Below, piece after piece: positions 53,884 through 64,000 of a stretch of 64,000 bases of DNA. The stretch covers positions 28,240-92,239 of the forward strand of contig JAGIAD010000015.1 in assembly GCA_017745075.1 (NCBI GenBank), given 5' to 3'. The notes beneath the pieces were generated by a model. It saw only the letters and a list, made by a program, of their open reading frames with translations. It was not told where the DNA came from and searched no databases. The DNA is from Sphingobacteriaceae bacterium. GTDB lineage: Bacteria; Bacteroidota; Bacteroidia; Sphingobacteriales; Sphingobacteriaceae. A program made the translations under genes and the position numbers. Every line of letters starts with the position of its first letter. The first letter of the stretch is position 1.

Positions 53884-53891
53884 TATTTTCG
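53884..53891 (+). promoter_or_regulatory. -7-like promoter element of leuS
   Basis: TATTTTCG, one mismatch from TAnnTTTG, 25 nt before ATG 53917. Confidence 0.45.
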
Positions 53892-53916
53892 CACCTTTAA
53901 AAATTTAAAACTTGCA

Positions 53917-56703
53917 ATGGATTACCAATTCAAAGAAATAGAGCAAAAGTGGCAGAAATTTTGGGCAGATCATCAAACGTTTAAAGCCGAAAGCAATTCT
54001 GAAAAACCCAAATACTACGTGTTAGATATGTTCCCTTATCCATCAGGAGCAGGCCTGCACGTTGGTCACCCGCTGGGTTACATTGCATCAGATATTTTTT
54101 CAAGATACAAACGCCTTAAAGGCTTTAACATATTGCATCCTATGGGATACGATTCTTTCGGATTACCAGCAGAGCAGTATGCGATACAGACCGGTCAGCA
54201 TCCGGCCATTACCACCGAAGCCAATATTGCAACCTACCGCAGGCAGTTGGATCAGATTGGTTTTTCTTTCGATTGGAGTAGGGAAGTACGTACCAGTGAG
54301 CCATCTTATTACAAATGGACACAATGGATTTTTATGCAATTGTTCAACTCCTGGTATAACATCGAAAACGACAGGGCTGAAGATATTACCACTTTGATCG
54401 AAAAGTTCAATGCATCTGGCACGGCTGATGTAAAGGCTGTTTGTGATGAAGATGTCAGATCTTTTATGCCAAGCGATTGGGCAACCTTTACCGATGAGGA
54501 AAAACAGGTCGAATTATTAAAATACCGCTTAACTTATCTCCGCGAGAGTACTGTAAACTGGTGCCCGGCACTAGGAACGGTTTTAGCGAATGATGAAGTT
54601 AAGGACGGTTTTTCTGAGCGTGGCGGTTTCCCGGTTGAGCAAAAGAAAATGATGCAGTGGAGTATGCGTATTACAGCCTATTCTGATCGCCTTTTGCAGG
54701 GTTTGGATACCATCGATTGGCCCGAACCGATTAAGGAAATGCAACGCAACTGGATTGGGAAGAGTGTAGGTGCATCGGTTAAATTCCAGGTTGAAGGCAG
54801 TGATAAACAGATAGAAGTTTTTACCACCCGCGTAGATACCATTTTTGGCGTTTCTTACCTGGTTTTGGCTCCGGAGCACGAGTGGGTTGCCGAATTAACT
54901 ACCCCGGAGCAAAAACAGGCCGTTGAAGATTACATTGCTTTAACTAAAAAGAAATCGGAATTAGACCGCATGGCCGATACCAAAACCGTATCGGGTGCTT
55001 TTACCGGTACTTATGTGATTAACCCGGTAAGTGGCGAACGTGTACAGTTGTGGATTGCTGATTACGTATTGGCTGGATATGGAACAGGCGCGGTAATGGG
55101 TGTACCAAGCGGCGATCAGCGCGACTGGTTATTTGCCACGCATTTTAATTTGCCTATTGTACAGATTTTAGATGCACAAAAAGATATTGATGTACAGGCA
55201 GATGCAACAAAAGAAGGAAAATATATCAACTCGGGTTTCATTAATGGAATGGAATATAAAGAGGCTGTTGCCTTTTTAAATAATTGGCTGGAAGAAAGAG
55301 GTGTTGGTAAGGCAAAAGTGAACTTTCGTCAGCGCGATGCGATTTTTGGCCGCCAGCGCTATTGGGGCGAGCCTATTCCGGTGTACTTTAAAGATGGTTT
55401 GCCTTACCTGGTACAGGAAGAAGAACTGCCGTTATTGCTTCCTGAAATTGATAAATATTTGCCAACTGAAACCGGTGAGCCGCCATTGGCCAGGGCCGAA
55501 AACTGGTTGCCAAAAGACGGTGGACATTATGAATTAAGCACCATGCCGGGTTGGGCAGGAAGCAGCTGGTACTGGTACCGCTATATGGATGCCAATAATA
55601 ACAACGAATTTGCATCAAAAGAGGCTATTGATTACTGGCAGGCGGTTGATTTGTATATAGGCGGTTCTGAGCATGCAACAGGACACCTGTTGTACAGTCG
55701 TTTCTGGAATAAATTTTTGAAGGATCTGGGTTATACCAAAGAAGAAGAGCCTTTTAAAAAACTGATTAACCAGGGAATGATCCAGGGTAGAAGTAATTTT
55801 GTTTATCGCGTTAACGACGAGAACGGCAAACCTACCAATACCTATGTTTCTGCAGGTTTAAGAAAAGAATATAAAACATCGGCATTGCATGTTGATGTGA
55901 ACATAGTTGAAAATGATATCTTAGACATTAATAAATTCAAAGCCTGGAGGGAAGAGTATGCCAATGCAGAATTTATCCTGGAGGGTGGAAAATATATCTG
56001 TGGTGTTGAGGTAGAAAAAATGTCGAAATCGAAATTCAACGTGGTTAATCCCGATGACTTGATTGAACGTTACGGAGCTGATACGCTACGGATGTACGAA
56101 ATGTTCCTGGGGCCTTTAGAGCAAAGCAAACCCTGGAATACCAACGGTATTGAAGGCGTATTTAAGTTCTTACGTAAATTCTGGCGTTTGTTCCACAATG
56201 AAGAGTGGGTATTCCACGTAAATGATGCCATGCCAACTAAAGCCGAGCACAAGGCATTGCATAAAATCATTAAAAAAGTGCAGGATGATATCGAGCGTTT
56301 CTCGTTTAATACTTCTGTATCGAGTTTTATGATTGCGGTAAATGAATTAACCGATCTGAAATGTAAAAACCGTCAGATCCTGGAAGATATGGTGATTATT
56401 CTTTCGCCTTATGCACCACACATTTGCGAGGAATTGTGGCAGTTGCTGGGCAACGAGGCCGGAACACTTTCTTATGCAGCGTACCCAACATTTAAAGCCG
56501 AATACCTGGTAGAAGATGAGTTTGCTTACCCTGTTTCCATCAATGGTAAAATGAAAATGAACCTGAATTTGAGCTTAACATTAGCACAACCAGAGGTAGA
56601 AAGCATTTTATTGGCAGATGAACACTTCCAGAAGTTCTTAGATGGAAAAGCACCTAAGAAAATCATTTTTGTAAAAGGAAAGATTATTAATGTAGTTGTT
56701 TAA
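53917..56703 (+). CDS. leuS: Leucyl-tRNA synthetase
   Basis: 928 residues. HIGH-class motif LHVGHPLGYIASDIF near residue 48, PMGYDSFGLPAEQYAIQTGQ, and STVNWCPALGTVLANDEV in the zinc/editing region. The editing domain has TRVDTIFGVSYLVLAPEH, and TMPGWAGSSWYWYRYMD follows. KMSKS (EKMSKSKFNVVNPDDLIERY) is near 700, then the anticodon-binding domain. A class I enzyme charging tRNA-Leu. A slightly long linker with acidic residues (DITTLIEKFNASGTADVKAV) is present after the first third. It has its own promoter-like element and a strong terminator. Confidence 0.97.
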   Translation: MDYQFKEIEQKWQKFWADHQTFKAESNSEKPKYYVLDMFPYPSGAGLHVGHPLGYIASDIFSRYKRLKGFNILHPMGYDSFGLPAEQYAIQTGQHPAITTEANIATYRRQLDQIGFSFDWSREVRTSEPSYYKWTQWIFMQLFNSWYNIENDRAEDITTLIEKFNASGTADVKAVCDEDVRSFMPSDWATFTDEEKQVELLKYRLTYLRESTVNWCPALGTVLANDEVKDGFSERGGFPVEQKKMMQWSMRITAYSDRLLQGLDTIDWPEPIKEMQRNWIGKSVGASVKFQVEGSDKQIEVFTTRVDTIFGVSYLVLAPEHEWVAELTTPEQKQAVEDYIALTKKKSELDRMADTKTVSGAFTGTYVINPVSGERVQLWIADYVLAGYGTGAVMGVPSGDQRDWLFATHFNLPIVQILDAQKDIDVQADATKEGKYINSGFINGMEYKEAVAFLNNWLEERGVGKAKVNFRQRDAIFGRQRYWGEPIPVYFKDGLPYLVQEEELPLLLPEIDKYLPTETGEPPLARAENWLPKDGGHYELSTMPGWAGSSWYWYRYMDANNNNEFASKEAIDYWQAVDLYIGGSEHATGHLLYSRFWNKFLKDLGYTKEEEPFKKLINQGMIQGRSNFVYRVNDENGKPTNTYVSAGLRKEYKTSALHVDVNIVENDILDINKFKAWREEYANAEFILEGGKYICGVEVEKMSKSKFNVVNPDDLIERYGADTLRMYEMFLGPLEQSKPWNTNGIEGVFKFLRKFWRLFHNEEWVFHVNDAMPTKAEHKALHKIIKKVQDDIERFSFNTSVSSFMIAVNELTDLKCKNRQILEDMVIILSPYAPHICEELWQLLGNEAGTLSYAAYPTFKAEYLVEDEFAYPVSINGKMKMNLNLSLTLAQPEVESILLADEHFQKFLDGKAPKKIIFVKGKIINVVV

Positions 56704-56768
56704 GGAGCCTAAAGCTAAAAGACTAAAGCGGAAAGGTTTCACAGCGCTTGCCTAAGCTAGAAATATAA

Positions 56769-56803
56769 AAACCCGATTTGCGTTTACAAATCGGGTTTTT
56801 TGT
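56769..56803. terminator. Rho-independent terminator after leuS
   Basis: Stem AAACCCGATTTG (56769-56780) / CAAATCGGGTTT (56787-56798), then T. A-rich flanks make it usable on both strands. Confidence 0.9.
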
Positions 56804-56830
56804 TTTTTGTAACAGATTCCAGTAAGAGGG

Positions 56831-56928
56831 GCGTCATCTCGACTGAAGTGCAGCGAAATGGAGAGATCTACTTTCCAGATTTAGCTTCACTGAACCTTCG
56901 GGTTCCCGGTCGCGCTCAAAATGACGAT
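56831..56928. repeat. REP-like composite palindrome abutting the helicase stop codon
   Basis: Begins GCGTCATCTCGACTGAAGTG and ends CGCTCAAAATGACGA, related to the elements at 36469, 44115 and 48233. It reaches the last base of the helicase gene. Confidence 0.6.
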
Positions 56929-58226
56929 TATCTGTCTCCTCTTCTCCTGTTTCCTCCAAATCTCCTGTTGTTGCTGGCATTACGTGGTTTGCCGCTCATA
57001 TTGCCATCGCCGCCTTTTTTACCACCTCCGCCTTTAGATTGTGCCTGAGGCTTGCGTTTTACCTGGTTTTTGGCCAGCATTTTTTCCCAGGTTAGGGGAT
57101 AAGGATGATCATCAACAATAGGTAAGGTAATTTTAATCAGCTTCTGGATATCCAGTAAATATTCATTTTCTTCAGCATCGCAGAATGAAATGGCAAAGCC
57201 GTTTGCACCTGCACGACCTGTACGGCCGATCCGGTGTACATAAGATTCAGGGATGTTGGGCAATTCATAATTGAAAACGTGCGACAACTGATCGATGTCA
57301 ATGCCACGTGCAGCAATATCAGTAGCTACCAGTACCCTGATATTTTTGTCTTTAAAATCATTTAATGCACGTTGTCTGGCATTTTGCGATTTGTTGCCGT
57401 GAATGGCAGCGGCCTTAATACCAGCATGCCCCAAATCTTTGGCAATGCGGTCGGCCCCGTGTTTGGTACGGGTAAAAACCAGTGCTGTTTCGATGGTTTT
57501 ATCCTGCAACAGGTGTATTAATAATTTCTTTTTATCAGGTTTATCTACAAAGTAGATAGATTGGTTAATGGTTTCGGCAGTTGATGAAACCGGTGTAACC
57601 TCTACCTTGGTTGGATTTGATAAAATGGTATTGGCTAGTTTCTGGATTTCATCGGGCATGGTTGCTGAGAAAAATAAAGTCTGGCGTTTTGTCGGTAGTT
57701 TGGCAACCACTTTTTTCACATCGTGAATAAAGCCCATATCCAGCATACGGTCGGCCTCGTCTAAAACGAACAGCTCGATTGTATTCAGGCTGATAAACCC
57801 CTGGTTCATTAAATCCAATAAACGGCCGGGGGTAGCGACCAGAATATCAACGCCCTTTTTCAATGCCTCTACCTGCGAAAACTGGTTTACGCCACCAAAA
57901 ATTACCAGGTGGCGAAGGTTTAAATTTCTGCCATAAGCTTTAAAACTTTCCTCAATCTGGATGGCCAGTTCGCGGGTTGGCGTCAAAACCAAAGCTTTAA
58001 TGTTTTTGGTTGTTTTAGTGTTAATGTGTTTTTCGTGCAGTAACTGGAGCATCGGAATGGCAAAAGCTGCAGTTTTTCCGGTACCGGTTTGTGCACAGCC
58101 TAATAAATCCCTGCCTTTTAATATTGTTGGGATAGATTGCTCCTGTATAGGTGTGGGTTGTGTATAACCTTCGGTCTCAAGGGCCTTTAAAATTGGCTCA
58201 ATGAGGTTTAATTCTTTGAATAACAT
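56928..58226 (-). CDS. DEAD-box RNA helicase (RhlE-like)
   Basis: 432 residues. Q motif ([16 protein letters not shown]), Walker A AQTGTGKT at 45-52, PTREL at 83-87, DEAD at 156-159, SAT at 187-189, and the C-terminal helicase domain with [11 protein letters not shown] and [10 protein letters not shown]. The C-terminal 45 residues are Gly/Arg/Asn/Lys-rich ([20 protein letters not shown]) as in RNA-binding RhlE tails. It remodels RNA, for example in ribosome assembly or mRNA decay. It has its own promoter element at 58341-58348. Confidence 0.95.
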   Translation of the reverse strand: MLFKELNLIEPILKALETEGYTQPTPIQEQSIPTILKGRDLLGCAQTGTGKTAAFAIPMLQLLHEKHINTKTTKNIKALVLTPTRELAIQIEESFKAYGRNLNLRHLVIFGGVNQFSQVEALKKGVDILVATPGRLLDLMNQGFISLNTIELFVLDEADRMLDMGFIHDVKKVVAKLPTKRQTLFFSATMPDEIQKLANTILSNPTKVEVTPVSSTAETINQSIYFVDKPDKKKLLIHLLQDKTIETALVFTRTKHGADRIAKDLGHAGIKAAAIHGNKSQNARQRALNDFKDKNIRVLVATDIAARGIDIDQLSHVFNYELPNIPESYVHRIGRTGRAGANGFAISFCDAEENEYLLDIQKLIKITLPIVDDHPYPLTWEKMLAKNQVKRKPQAQSKGGGGKKGGDGNMSGKPRNASNNRRFGGNRRRGDR

Positions 58227-58340
58227 GTATATTTCTGTGTAATATTTATCGAAGAAGCTAGAACAATCATTTGTTGAAGGACTAACTTGCGGAGAGAATA
58301 TGCCATTTAGAATGGCAAGCCCTTATTCCTGCTTCGGCGG

Positions 58341-58348
58341 CAAAGATA
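58341..58348 (-). promoter_or_regulatory. -7 promoter element of the helicase gene
   Basis: TATCTTTG on the minus strand, an exact TAnnTTTG, about 115 nt before the ATG at 58226, giving a leader of roughly 110 nt. Confidence 0.6.
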
Positions 58349-58806
58349 CAAAAAATGTATCAGTCATGCGTTTTTTTGCCAAATGTAGATTCCTGTCGTT
58401 GTTATATACCCATGTATTTCTATAGTATTACATGATAATGCTTTTGGTTAGTATTTATATAAAGGTATTATTTGTAGTATAGTTATTAATTATATGTATA
58501 TTTATTTTTATTCAATTTGTGTTTTTAATAATTGTTTATTGTATTTAAAAAGTATCGCTATGTAGAATTATCAATAAAATAACTAACCGATCTAACCTAC
58601 CTGCTTATGAGAAAAAATCCACCTTCCAACAGAAGAAATCCATTCTTCAGCCCCTGCGTTTTTTTAACATTGGTACTATCCAGTAAAACCATTTACTTAA
58701 ATTTTTCGCCTTAACAGATGGCAATGAACTGATGTTGTGTATTTATTATACATGAAAAAGATCAGAAGTATAAGTAATCATTATTTAACCTAACCAATAT
58801 CAACCT
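58349..58806 (+). other. AT-rich leader region before susC3 with one small frame
   Basis: No ordinary gene and no AAAACGTTTT operator. A 35-residue ATG-started frame at 58607-58714 (MRKNPPSNRRNPFFSPCVFL...) might be a leader peptide or chance. No clear promoter motif for susC3 was found. Confidence 0.4.
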
Positions 58807-61800
58807 ATGAAACAAAATCTATTTTGTATCAGGAGGAGTTTTCTTCTCTTGTGTTTGGCAATGCTGTTTGCCCTTGGTGCAATGGCCCAATCAAAAATTA
58901 CCGGTAAAGTTATTGCCAGCGACGATAAATTGCCTGTTATTGGCGCCACAATTAAAATCAAAGATGCCGTTGGAGGCACTACTACCGATGCCAACGGAAC
59001 ATTCTCTTTAAACGTAAAACCTACTGATGTATTGATTATTTCTTTTGTTGGTTATGCCACCAAAGAAGTGCCCGTTGGTAAACAAACAAATATTGCAGTG
59101 GTATTACAAGCTAATAATAACAACTTAACAGATGTTGTGGTAACCGGTTATTCATCCCAACGAAAAAAGGATTTAACCGGTGCCGTTGCTGTGGTGAATA
59201 TGGAACTGTTAAAAGCGCAGCCCGCCGCAAGTGCCGTAGAAGCTTTACAGGGTAAAGCTACCGGTGTGCAGATTATAAACGATGGTGCGCCGGGCTCGAC
59301 ACCGCAGATCAGGATCAGGGGAATTAGTACCATTAATAATAATGAACCGCTTTATGTTATTGATGGAGTCCCGTTTGAGGGTAAATTATCCTGGTTAAAT
59401 CAAAATGATATCGAAAGCCTGCAGGTGTTGAAGGATGCTTCTTCGGCTTCTATTTATGGCTCAAGGGCAAATAATGGGGTAGTGATTATTACCACTAAAA
59501 AAGGGATCACAGGTGCACCAAAAATTACAGTCGATTCTTATTATGGTACTCAGGTGCCCCGGAAAAGTAGTTTTCCTGAAATGATGAATCCACAGCAATA
59601 TGCGCAGTACGTATTTGATGGCTATACCAATGCAGGGAAACCCATTGAGGCAGGGAAAAATTATGGCTCGGGTCCGGTACCAGTATTACCTGAATATTTA
59701 GTGGCAGGTTTAAAACTTGGGCAGGATGTTACTGCAGCTGATGCAGATCCATCCAGGTATAACTATAGCCGTGATCCTGATCTTTTTTATCAGATTACAA
59801 AAGCAAATAAAGCAGGTACGAACTGGTTTGATGAAATTACTGAAACTGCACCGGTTCAAAATTACCAGTTAAGTGCTACCGGAGGCGGAGAGAACGCAAC
59901 ATACACTTTCTCTGGTGGTTACCTTGATCAGAAGGGGACTATTAAATATACTGGTTTTAAACGGTTTAACTTCAGGTCGAACACCAATATTTCGGCATTT
60001 AACAAAAGGGTTCGCTTTGGCGAGAATGCACAATACAGTTATTCTGAAGGTTTTGGCCTGGGCGTAAACCCAAATGTTTCTGGCGATTATCAGGATCAGG
60101 GAAGTGCATTGGGCTGGGCATACCGGATCCCTACCATTATTCCGGTTTACGACATTGCCGGCAATTTTGCGGGCAGCCGCGGCAGCCAGTTGGGAAATGC
60201 CGAAAACCCTGTTGCCTTTCTGTACCGTGCTAAAGACAATAAAAATAAGAGCAATTTTTTCTTTGGAAATGTTTATGCAGAGGGCGATATTATCCCGGGC
60301 CTGGTACTGAAAACCAATTTTGGAATACGTTATGAAAACTTTAACGGTTTATCCATGCGTTATCCAAACCTTGAATTTTCTGAAGGTAACAATTCGAATA
60401 GCCTGAATGAATACCAGGGATATACTACCGAATGGACCTGGACAAACACTTTAAATTACAGTAAGGTATTTAATGAAAAGCACAGGATAAATGTGTTGCT
60501 GGGTACCGAAGCCATTAGATCGAGGTCAAGGCAGTTGAATGCCGGAAGAAATGGCTACTTTATTTTAGGCAGTCAGGATTATTATTACCTTAATACAGGT
60601 TCATCCAACATCAGTAATTCAAGTTATGGATCAATAGGCTCACTTTTCTCTTTGTTTGCCAAAGCAGATTATTCCTATCATGACCGTTATCTGGCCAGTG
60701 TTACCATTCGCCGCGACGGTTCTTCCAACTTCGGTCCTTCAAACAAATACGGCTACTATCCGGCAGCAAGTGTGGCATGGAGGCTATCAGAAGAAGAATT
60801 TATGAAAAGTATTAAATGGATCAGTGATTTAAAACTGCGGGTTGGATATGGCCAAACCGGGAACCAGCGGATACCTCCATATCAATACATCAACAGGTAC
60901 CAAAGTTCAATTGTTCACTCGGCTTATGCTGTTGGTGGTGGTAATGGCCTTACTACCGGTGTGTGGCAAAATGCTTATCAAAATCCGGATGTAAAATGGG
61001 AATCGTTAAAGGCCTTAAACATTGGTCTTGATTTTACGCTGCTTGGCGGTGCCCTTGATGGATCATTGGACTGGTATAACAAAAAAACGTCTGATATGCT
61101 TTATAACCAGCCATTGCCTTCGAGTATAGTTGGTTTAGGTAGCTCGCCATATGTAAATATTGGCGATATGAGTAATAAAGGGGTCGAATTTAATGTGGCC
61201 TATCACTACGGAAGGAATGTAAATAGCCCTTTTAAATTTGACATCGGCTTAAACTTCTCCAAAAATGAGAATAAGATTGTGAGGTTGGCACCTGGTATCT
61301 TTAATCAGATTTACGGCAATTACAGAAGTTTGCAAACCAGTGTATTACAGGAAGGTGAAGCTTTTGGTTCTTTCTTTGGGTATAAAACTGCCGGAATCTA
61401 TCAAAGCCTTGCCGATATTCAAAACAATCCATCGTATGCAGGTGCTAGGGTTGGCGGTTTGCGTTACCAGGATATCAATGGCGATGGCATCATCGATCCG
61501 AAAGACCGCACCGTTATTGGTAACCCCAATCCGGATTTTACTTATGGTATCAACTTAAACGCATCTTATCAAAATTTTGATATTTCGGCATTTTTATACG
61601 GCGTTCAAGGCAATGATTTATTTGAGGCTACCCGCTATTTTACCGATTTTCCATCATTTGCAGGTGCTAAAAGTACAAGATTGTTAAACGCCTGGAGTCC
61701 GGCTAATCCTTCAAGTCTCATCCCATCGGCTTATGTCGGTGCCTCTGATGTTGAACTGGCTTCATCAAGCTATTATGTTCAGGATGGTAGCTTTTTAAGG

Positions 61801-62076
61801 TTGAAAAATATACAGTTAGGCTATTCAATCCCTACAGCGAAAGCATTTGGGCCAAAATCGGGCATTACCAGGTTAAGGGTTTATATCAGTGCTACCAACC
61901 TTTTCACCATTACCAATTATACGGGGCTCGATCCGGAGGTAAGCCAAACGAGGGATGCTTCTTCTGCTGTAGGAAACGCAAGTCCGCCTGCTGATACTTT
62001 TTCTGCACTTGGGGTAGATAAAGGTGTTTACCCTTCACCACGTCAATTTTTAATCGGTATTAATGTTGGATTTTAA
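58807..62076 (+). CDS. SusC/RagA-family TonB-dependent outer-membrane transporter (third pair)
   Basis: 1089 residues, signal peptide ending near ALGAMAQ. Carboxypeptidase-regulatory-like domain from about 31 (KITGKVIASDDKLPVIGATI), then LTDVVVTGYSSQRKKDLTGA. Plug (EPLYVIDGVPFEG, DIESLQVLKDASSASIYGSR, GVVIITTKKG) and barrel ending FLIGINVGF. There is no STN domain. It is more similar in layout to general SusC proteins than to the two PUL copies and has no LacI-type operator upstream. The substrate is unknown; the enzymes may lie beyond the window. Confidence 0.95.
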   Translation: MKQNLFCIRRSFLLLCLAMLFALGAMAQSKITGKVIASDDKLPVIGATIKIKDAVGGTTTDANGTFSLNVKPTDVLIISFVGYATKEVPVGKQTNIAVVLQANNNNLTDVVVTGYSSQRKKDLTGAVAVVNMELLKAQPAASAVEALQGKATGVQIINDGAPGSTPQIRIRGISTINNNEPLYVIDGVPFEGKLSWLNQNDIESLQVLKDASSASIYGSRANNGVVIITTKKGITGAPKITVDSYYGTQVPRKSSFPEMMNPQQYAQYVFDGYTNAGKPIEAGKNYGSGPVPVLPEYLVAGLKLGQDVTAADADPSRYNYSRDPDLFYQITKANKAGTNWFDEITETAPVQNYQLSATGGGENATYTFSGGYLDQKGTIKYTGFKRFNFRSNTNISAFNKRVRFGENAQYSYSEGFGLGVNPNVSGDYQDQGSALGWAYRIPTIIPVYDIAGNFAGSRGSQLGNAENPVAFLYRAKDNKNKSNFFFGNVYAEGDIIPGLVLKTNFGIRYENFNGLSMRYPNLEFSEGNNSNSLNEYQGYTTEWTWTNTLNYSKVFNEKHRINVLLGTEAIRSRSRQLNAGRNGYFILGSQDYYYLNTGSSNISNSSYGSIGSLFSLFAKADYSYHDRYLASVTIRRDGSSNFGPSNKYGYYPAASVAWRLSEEEFMKSIKWISDLKLRVGYGQTGNQRIPPYQYINRYQSSIVHSAYAVGGGNGLTTGVWQNAYQNPDVKWESLKALNIGLDFTLLGGALDGSLDWYNKKTSDMLYNQPLPSSIVGLGSSPYVNIGDMSNKGVEFNVAYHYGRNVNSPFKFDIGLNFSKNENKIVRLAPGIFNQIYGNYRSLQTSVLQEGEAFGSFFGYKTAGIYQSLADIQNNPSYAGARVGGLRYQDINGDGIIDPKDRTVIGNPNPDFTYGINLNASYQNFDISAFLYGVQGNDLFEATRYFTDFPSFAGAKSTRLLNAWSPANPSSLIPSAYVGASDVELASSSYYVQDGSFLRLKNIQLGYSIPTAKAFGPKSGITRLRVYISATNLFTITNYTGLDPEVSQTRDASSAVGNASPPADTFSALGVDKGVYPSPRQFLIGINVGF

Positions 62077-62091
62077 TTAAAAGATATCAAA

Positions 62092-63804
62092 ATGAAACAC
62101 ATCAAATATATTCTTCTTTCCTTACTGATTTGCAGTACGTTTTCCTGCAAAAAGGAATTTTTAACACTTCAGCCACAAGGCGAATTAACAGAAGAACAGC
62201 TTACCACACAAGATGGTGTAGAAGGTTTGCTGGTAGGGGCTTATGGCTTACTGAATGGAAATGTAAACGGAACTTATGGTAATTATGGTGCAGCACCGAG
62301 TCAATGGTTATTTGGCGAGGTTGCTTCTGATAATGCCCACAAGGGTAGCGAAATTGGCGATCAGCCACCAATGAATGCCATTGAGCAACATGCGCCAACC
62401 AGTACGAACGATAATTTGTCGAATATCTGGGACAGGTGTTTTGAGGGCATTCAGCGTTGCAACAATACGCTTAAAATTTTGGCCAACCTGCAGGCCGGAA
62501 AGGGAACCGCAAAATTTAGCGATGCACGTGCAAAGGAAATTCAGGGCGAAACCAGGTTACTCCGGGCGCATTATTATTTCTTTTTAGTGCGGATATTTAA
62601 AGTTGTGCCCTATATTACAGAGGCTACTAGCGGCACTTTTGTTGCGAATGATAAGGATATTTATCCGAATATTGTTGATGACCTGCAGTTTGCCGTTGCC
62701 AACTTAAGCACAACCAAACCAAAAAATCAAAAAGGCAGGGTAGATAAATACGCTGCTCAGGCTTACCTCGGAAAGGTGTTATTATATCAAAAGAAATATC
62801 CTGAAGCTTACGATTTGTTGAACGCTGTAATTTTGGCAAAACCTTCCCTGATTGATATGCCGTATTCGGATAACTTTGATATTACCAAAGAAGACGGGCC
62901 AGAAACCATTATGTCTGTGCAACATTCTGTAGGTACAGATGGCACTGGTGGTGATAATGGCAATGTAGGCGATATGCTTAACTTTCCGTATGGTAATGCG
63001 CCGATTAACTGCTGCGGTTTCTTCCAGCCGACTATAGATTTGGCCAATTCATTTAAGGTGAATGCCGCAGGTTTGCCGCTATTGGATGGCAGTTACCGAA
63101 ATAATCCATACAAATCTGATTTTGGATTAGCCGGGGCTGATAAAGCGAACTATGTAGTGGATAAGACTTTGCCTTTAGACCCAAGAATAGAATCGACATT
63201 AGGAAGACGTGGTGTTCCATACCGCGATTGGGGTTTAATGCCTGGCGATACATGGATTCGCGATGCGAGTAACGGAGGTCCTTTCCTGGCCGTTAAAAAT
63301 ACCATTGATGCCGCTCAGATTTCGAGCGGCACAGCACCCGGCAATACCAATGTAACCGGACTAAATGTAAACCTGATACGCTTGGGTGATGTTTACCTGA
63401 TGGCGGCAGAATGTGCGGTAGAAAAAGGCGATTTAAACAGGGCCTTAACGTTGGTGAATGCCGTGAGGGCGAGGGCGGCTAAAATAACACCACAATCTAT
63501 AAACGGGACGCCTGCCGCCGCTTATAAGGTTAGTCAGTATGTATCATTTCCGGATGATACCTATGCCAGAAATGCGGTACGTTTTGAACGCAGGCTGGAA
63601 TTAGCCATGGAAGGCCACCGGTTTTTTGACCTTGTACGTTGGGGTATAGCTAAACAAACTCTCGAAAGTTATTTTGCCTTTGAAGGGAATTATTTCGGCT
63701 ATTTAAAAGGCATTACCATTGAAGCCAGAGATGATTATTTCCCTTTACCCCAGGATCAGATCGATAGAAGTAAGGGTGTGCTGAAACAAAGTCCGGGATA
63801 TTAA
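62092..63804 (+). CDS. SusD/RagB-family glycan-binding lipoprotein (third pair)
   Basis: 570 residues, lipobox Cys at 19 (LLICSTFSCKKEFLTLQPQG). Signatures: GETRLLRAHYYFFLVRIFKVVPYI, LIRLGDVYLMAAECAVEKGD, RFERRLELAMEGHRFFDLVR and the terminal LKQSPGY. It starts 15 nt after susC3, so they form one operon. No terminator is obvious before the window end. Confidence 0.95.
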   Translation: MKHIKYILLSLLICSTFSCKKEFLTLQPQGELTEEQLTTQDGVEGLLVGAYGLLNGNVNGTYGNYGAAPSQWLFGEVASDNAHKGSEIGDQPPMNAIEQHAPTSTNDNLSNIWDRCFEGIQRCNNTLKILANLQAGKGTAKFSDARAKEIQGETRLLRAHYYFFLVRIFKVVPYITEATSGTFVANDKDIYPNIVDDLQFAVANLSTTKPKNQKGRVDKYAAQAYLGKVLLYQKKYPEAYDLLNAVILAKPSLIDMPYSDNFDITKEDGPETIMSVQHSVGTDGTGGDNGNVGDMLNFPYGNAPINCCGFFQPTIDLANSFKVNAAGLPLLDGSYRNNPYKSDFGLAGADKANYVVDKTLPLDPRIESTLGRRGVPYRDWGLMPGDTWIRDASNGGPFLAVKNTIDAAQISSGTAPGNTNVTGLNVNLIRLGDVYLMAAECAVEKGDLNRALTLVNAVRARAAKITPQSINGTPAAAYKVSQYVSFPDDTYARNAVRFERRLELAMEGHRFFDLVRWGIAKQTLESYFAFEGNYFGYLKGITIEARDDYFPLPQDQIDRSKGVLKQSPGY

Positions 63805-63870
63805 ACGAAGTTTATAAATAAGATACATGAGCGGGATGGTGTTAGTTAACGTGAGTTTTGGGTCTTAATT

Positions 63871-63980
63871 TCGTCATTGCGAACTGAAGAAGGGGTTTTG
63901 CACAGGAGTGAAGCAATCTTTTTGATGATAAATTACAAGATAGATTGCTTCGGCTCGCTCATATCCCGCCTCGCAATTGT
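63871..63980. repeat. REP-like composite palindrome after susD3
   Basis: TCGTCATTGCGAACTGAAG... at the left and GCCTCGCAATTG at the right. Inside, GAAGCAATCTT is followed by AGATTGCTTC, its reverse complement except for the terminal base. It resembles the segment at 37995-38045. 63805-64000 holds no gene. Confidence 0.6.
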
Positions 63981-64000
63981 AAAGGTTTAGTAATTCGGTA

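Overview
The window looks like chromosomal DNA of a Bacteroidota bacterium, most likely Sphingobacteriaceae and plausibly Pedobacter. This is inferred from three SusC/SusD pairs, an AT-rich composition, weak or absent Shine-Dalgarno sequences, several TAnnTTTG-type -7 promoter elements, and the Bacteroidota-type run ftsX-DUF3098-uppP-truB-yitT-ribF. No rRNA, tRNA, CRISPR array, phage or insertion sequence was recognised.

Layout. 1-5.6 kb: a polymorphic-toxin island. It holds the tail of an upstream YD-repeat protein, a complete Rhs/DUF6443 protein with a variable C-terminus, and two paralogous three-helix membrane proteins (probable immunity proteins). The second of these follows a decayed Rhs C-terminus. 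5.7-11.2 kb: M16 protease, surE, a small membrane protein and lpxB. 11.3-36.4 kb: a large polysaccharide-utilisation locus (PUL). It has a LacI-family regulator, two SusC/SusD pairs, two GH92 alpha-mannosidases, a ROK sugar kinase, a discoidin-like lipoprotein, three zinc-protease-like proteins (two of the basic-secretory-protein family), a DUF1080 protein, a sugar-dehydrogenase-like protein with a cytochrome c domain, and a deletion remnant of a DUF4965 glutaminase. 36.4-39 kb: duplicated non-coding elements, rpiA and a small membrane protein. 39-48 kb: assorted genes (GlxA-type AraC regulator divergent from a VOC/DoxX pair, alpha/beta hydrolase, YihY, YjbQ, DUF2157, KefB-type antiporter). 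48.3-53 kb: the minus-strand run ftsX to ribF. 53.2-58.2 kb: a lipoprotein, leuS and an RhlE-like helicase. 58.8-63.8 kb: a third SusC/SusD pair with no enzyme in view.

How the parts fit. The PUL appears built to use mannose-capped glycoprotein glycans: secreted proteases and GH92 mannosidases act outside the cytoplasm, SusC/SusD import products, and the ROK kinase may phosphorylate released sugar. Near-perfect palindromes centred on AAAACGTTTT lie before each transcription block of the PUL and, in intergenic DNA, were noticed only there, so the LacI-family protein at its edge is the likely regulator of the whole set.

The most interesting non-coding signals are three copies of an element that looks like a small RNA with a covarying terminator hairpin, seven-base-period repeats in several spacers and apparently inside the ribF coding sequence, and REP-like palindromes in many spacers.
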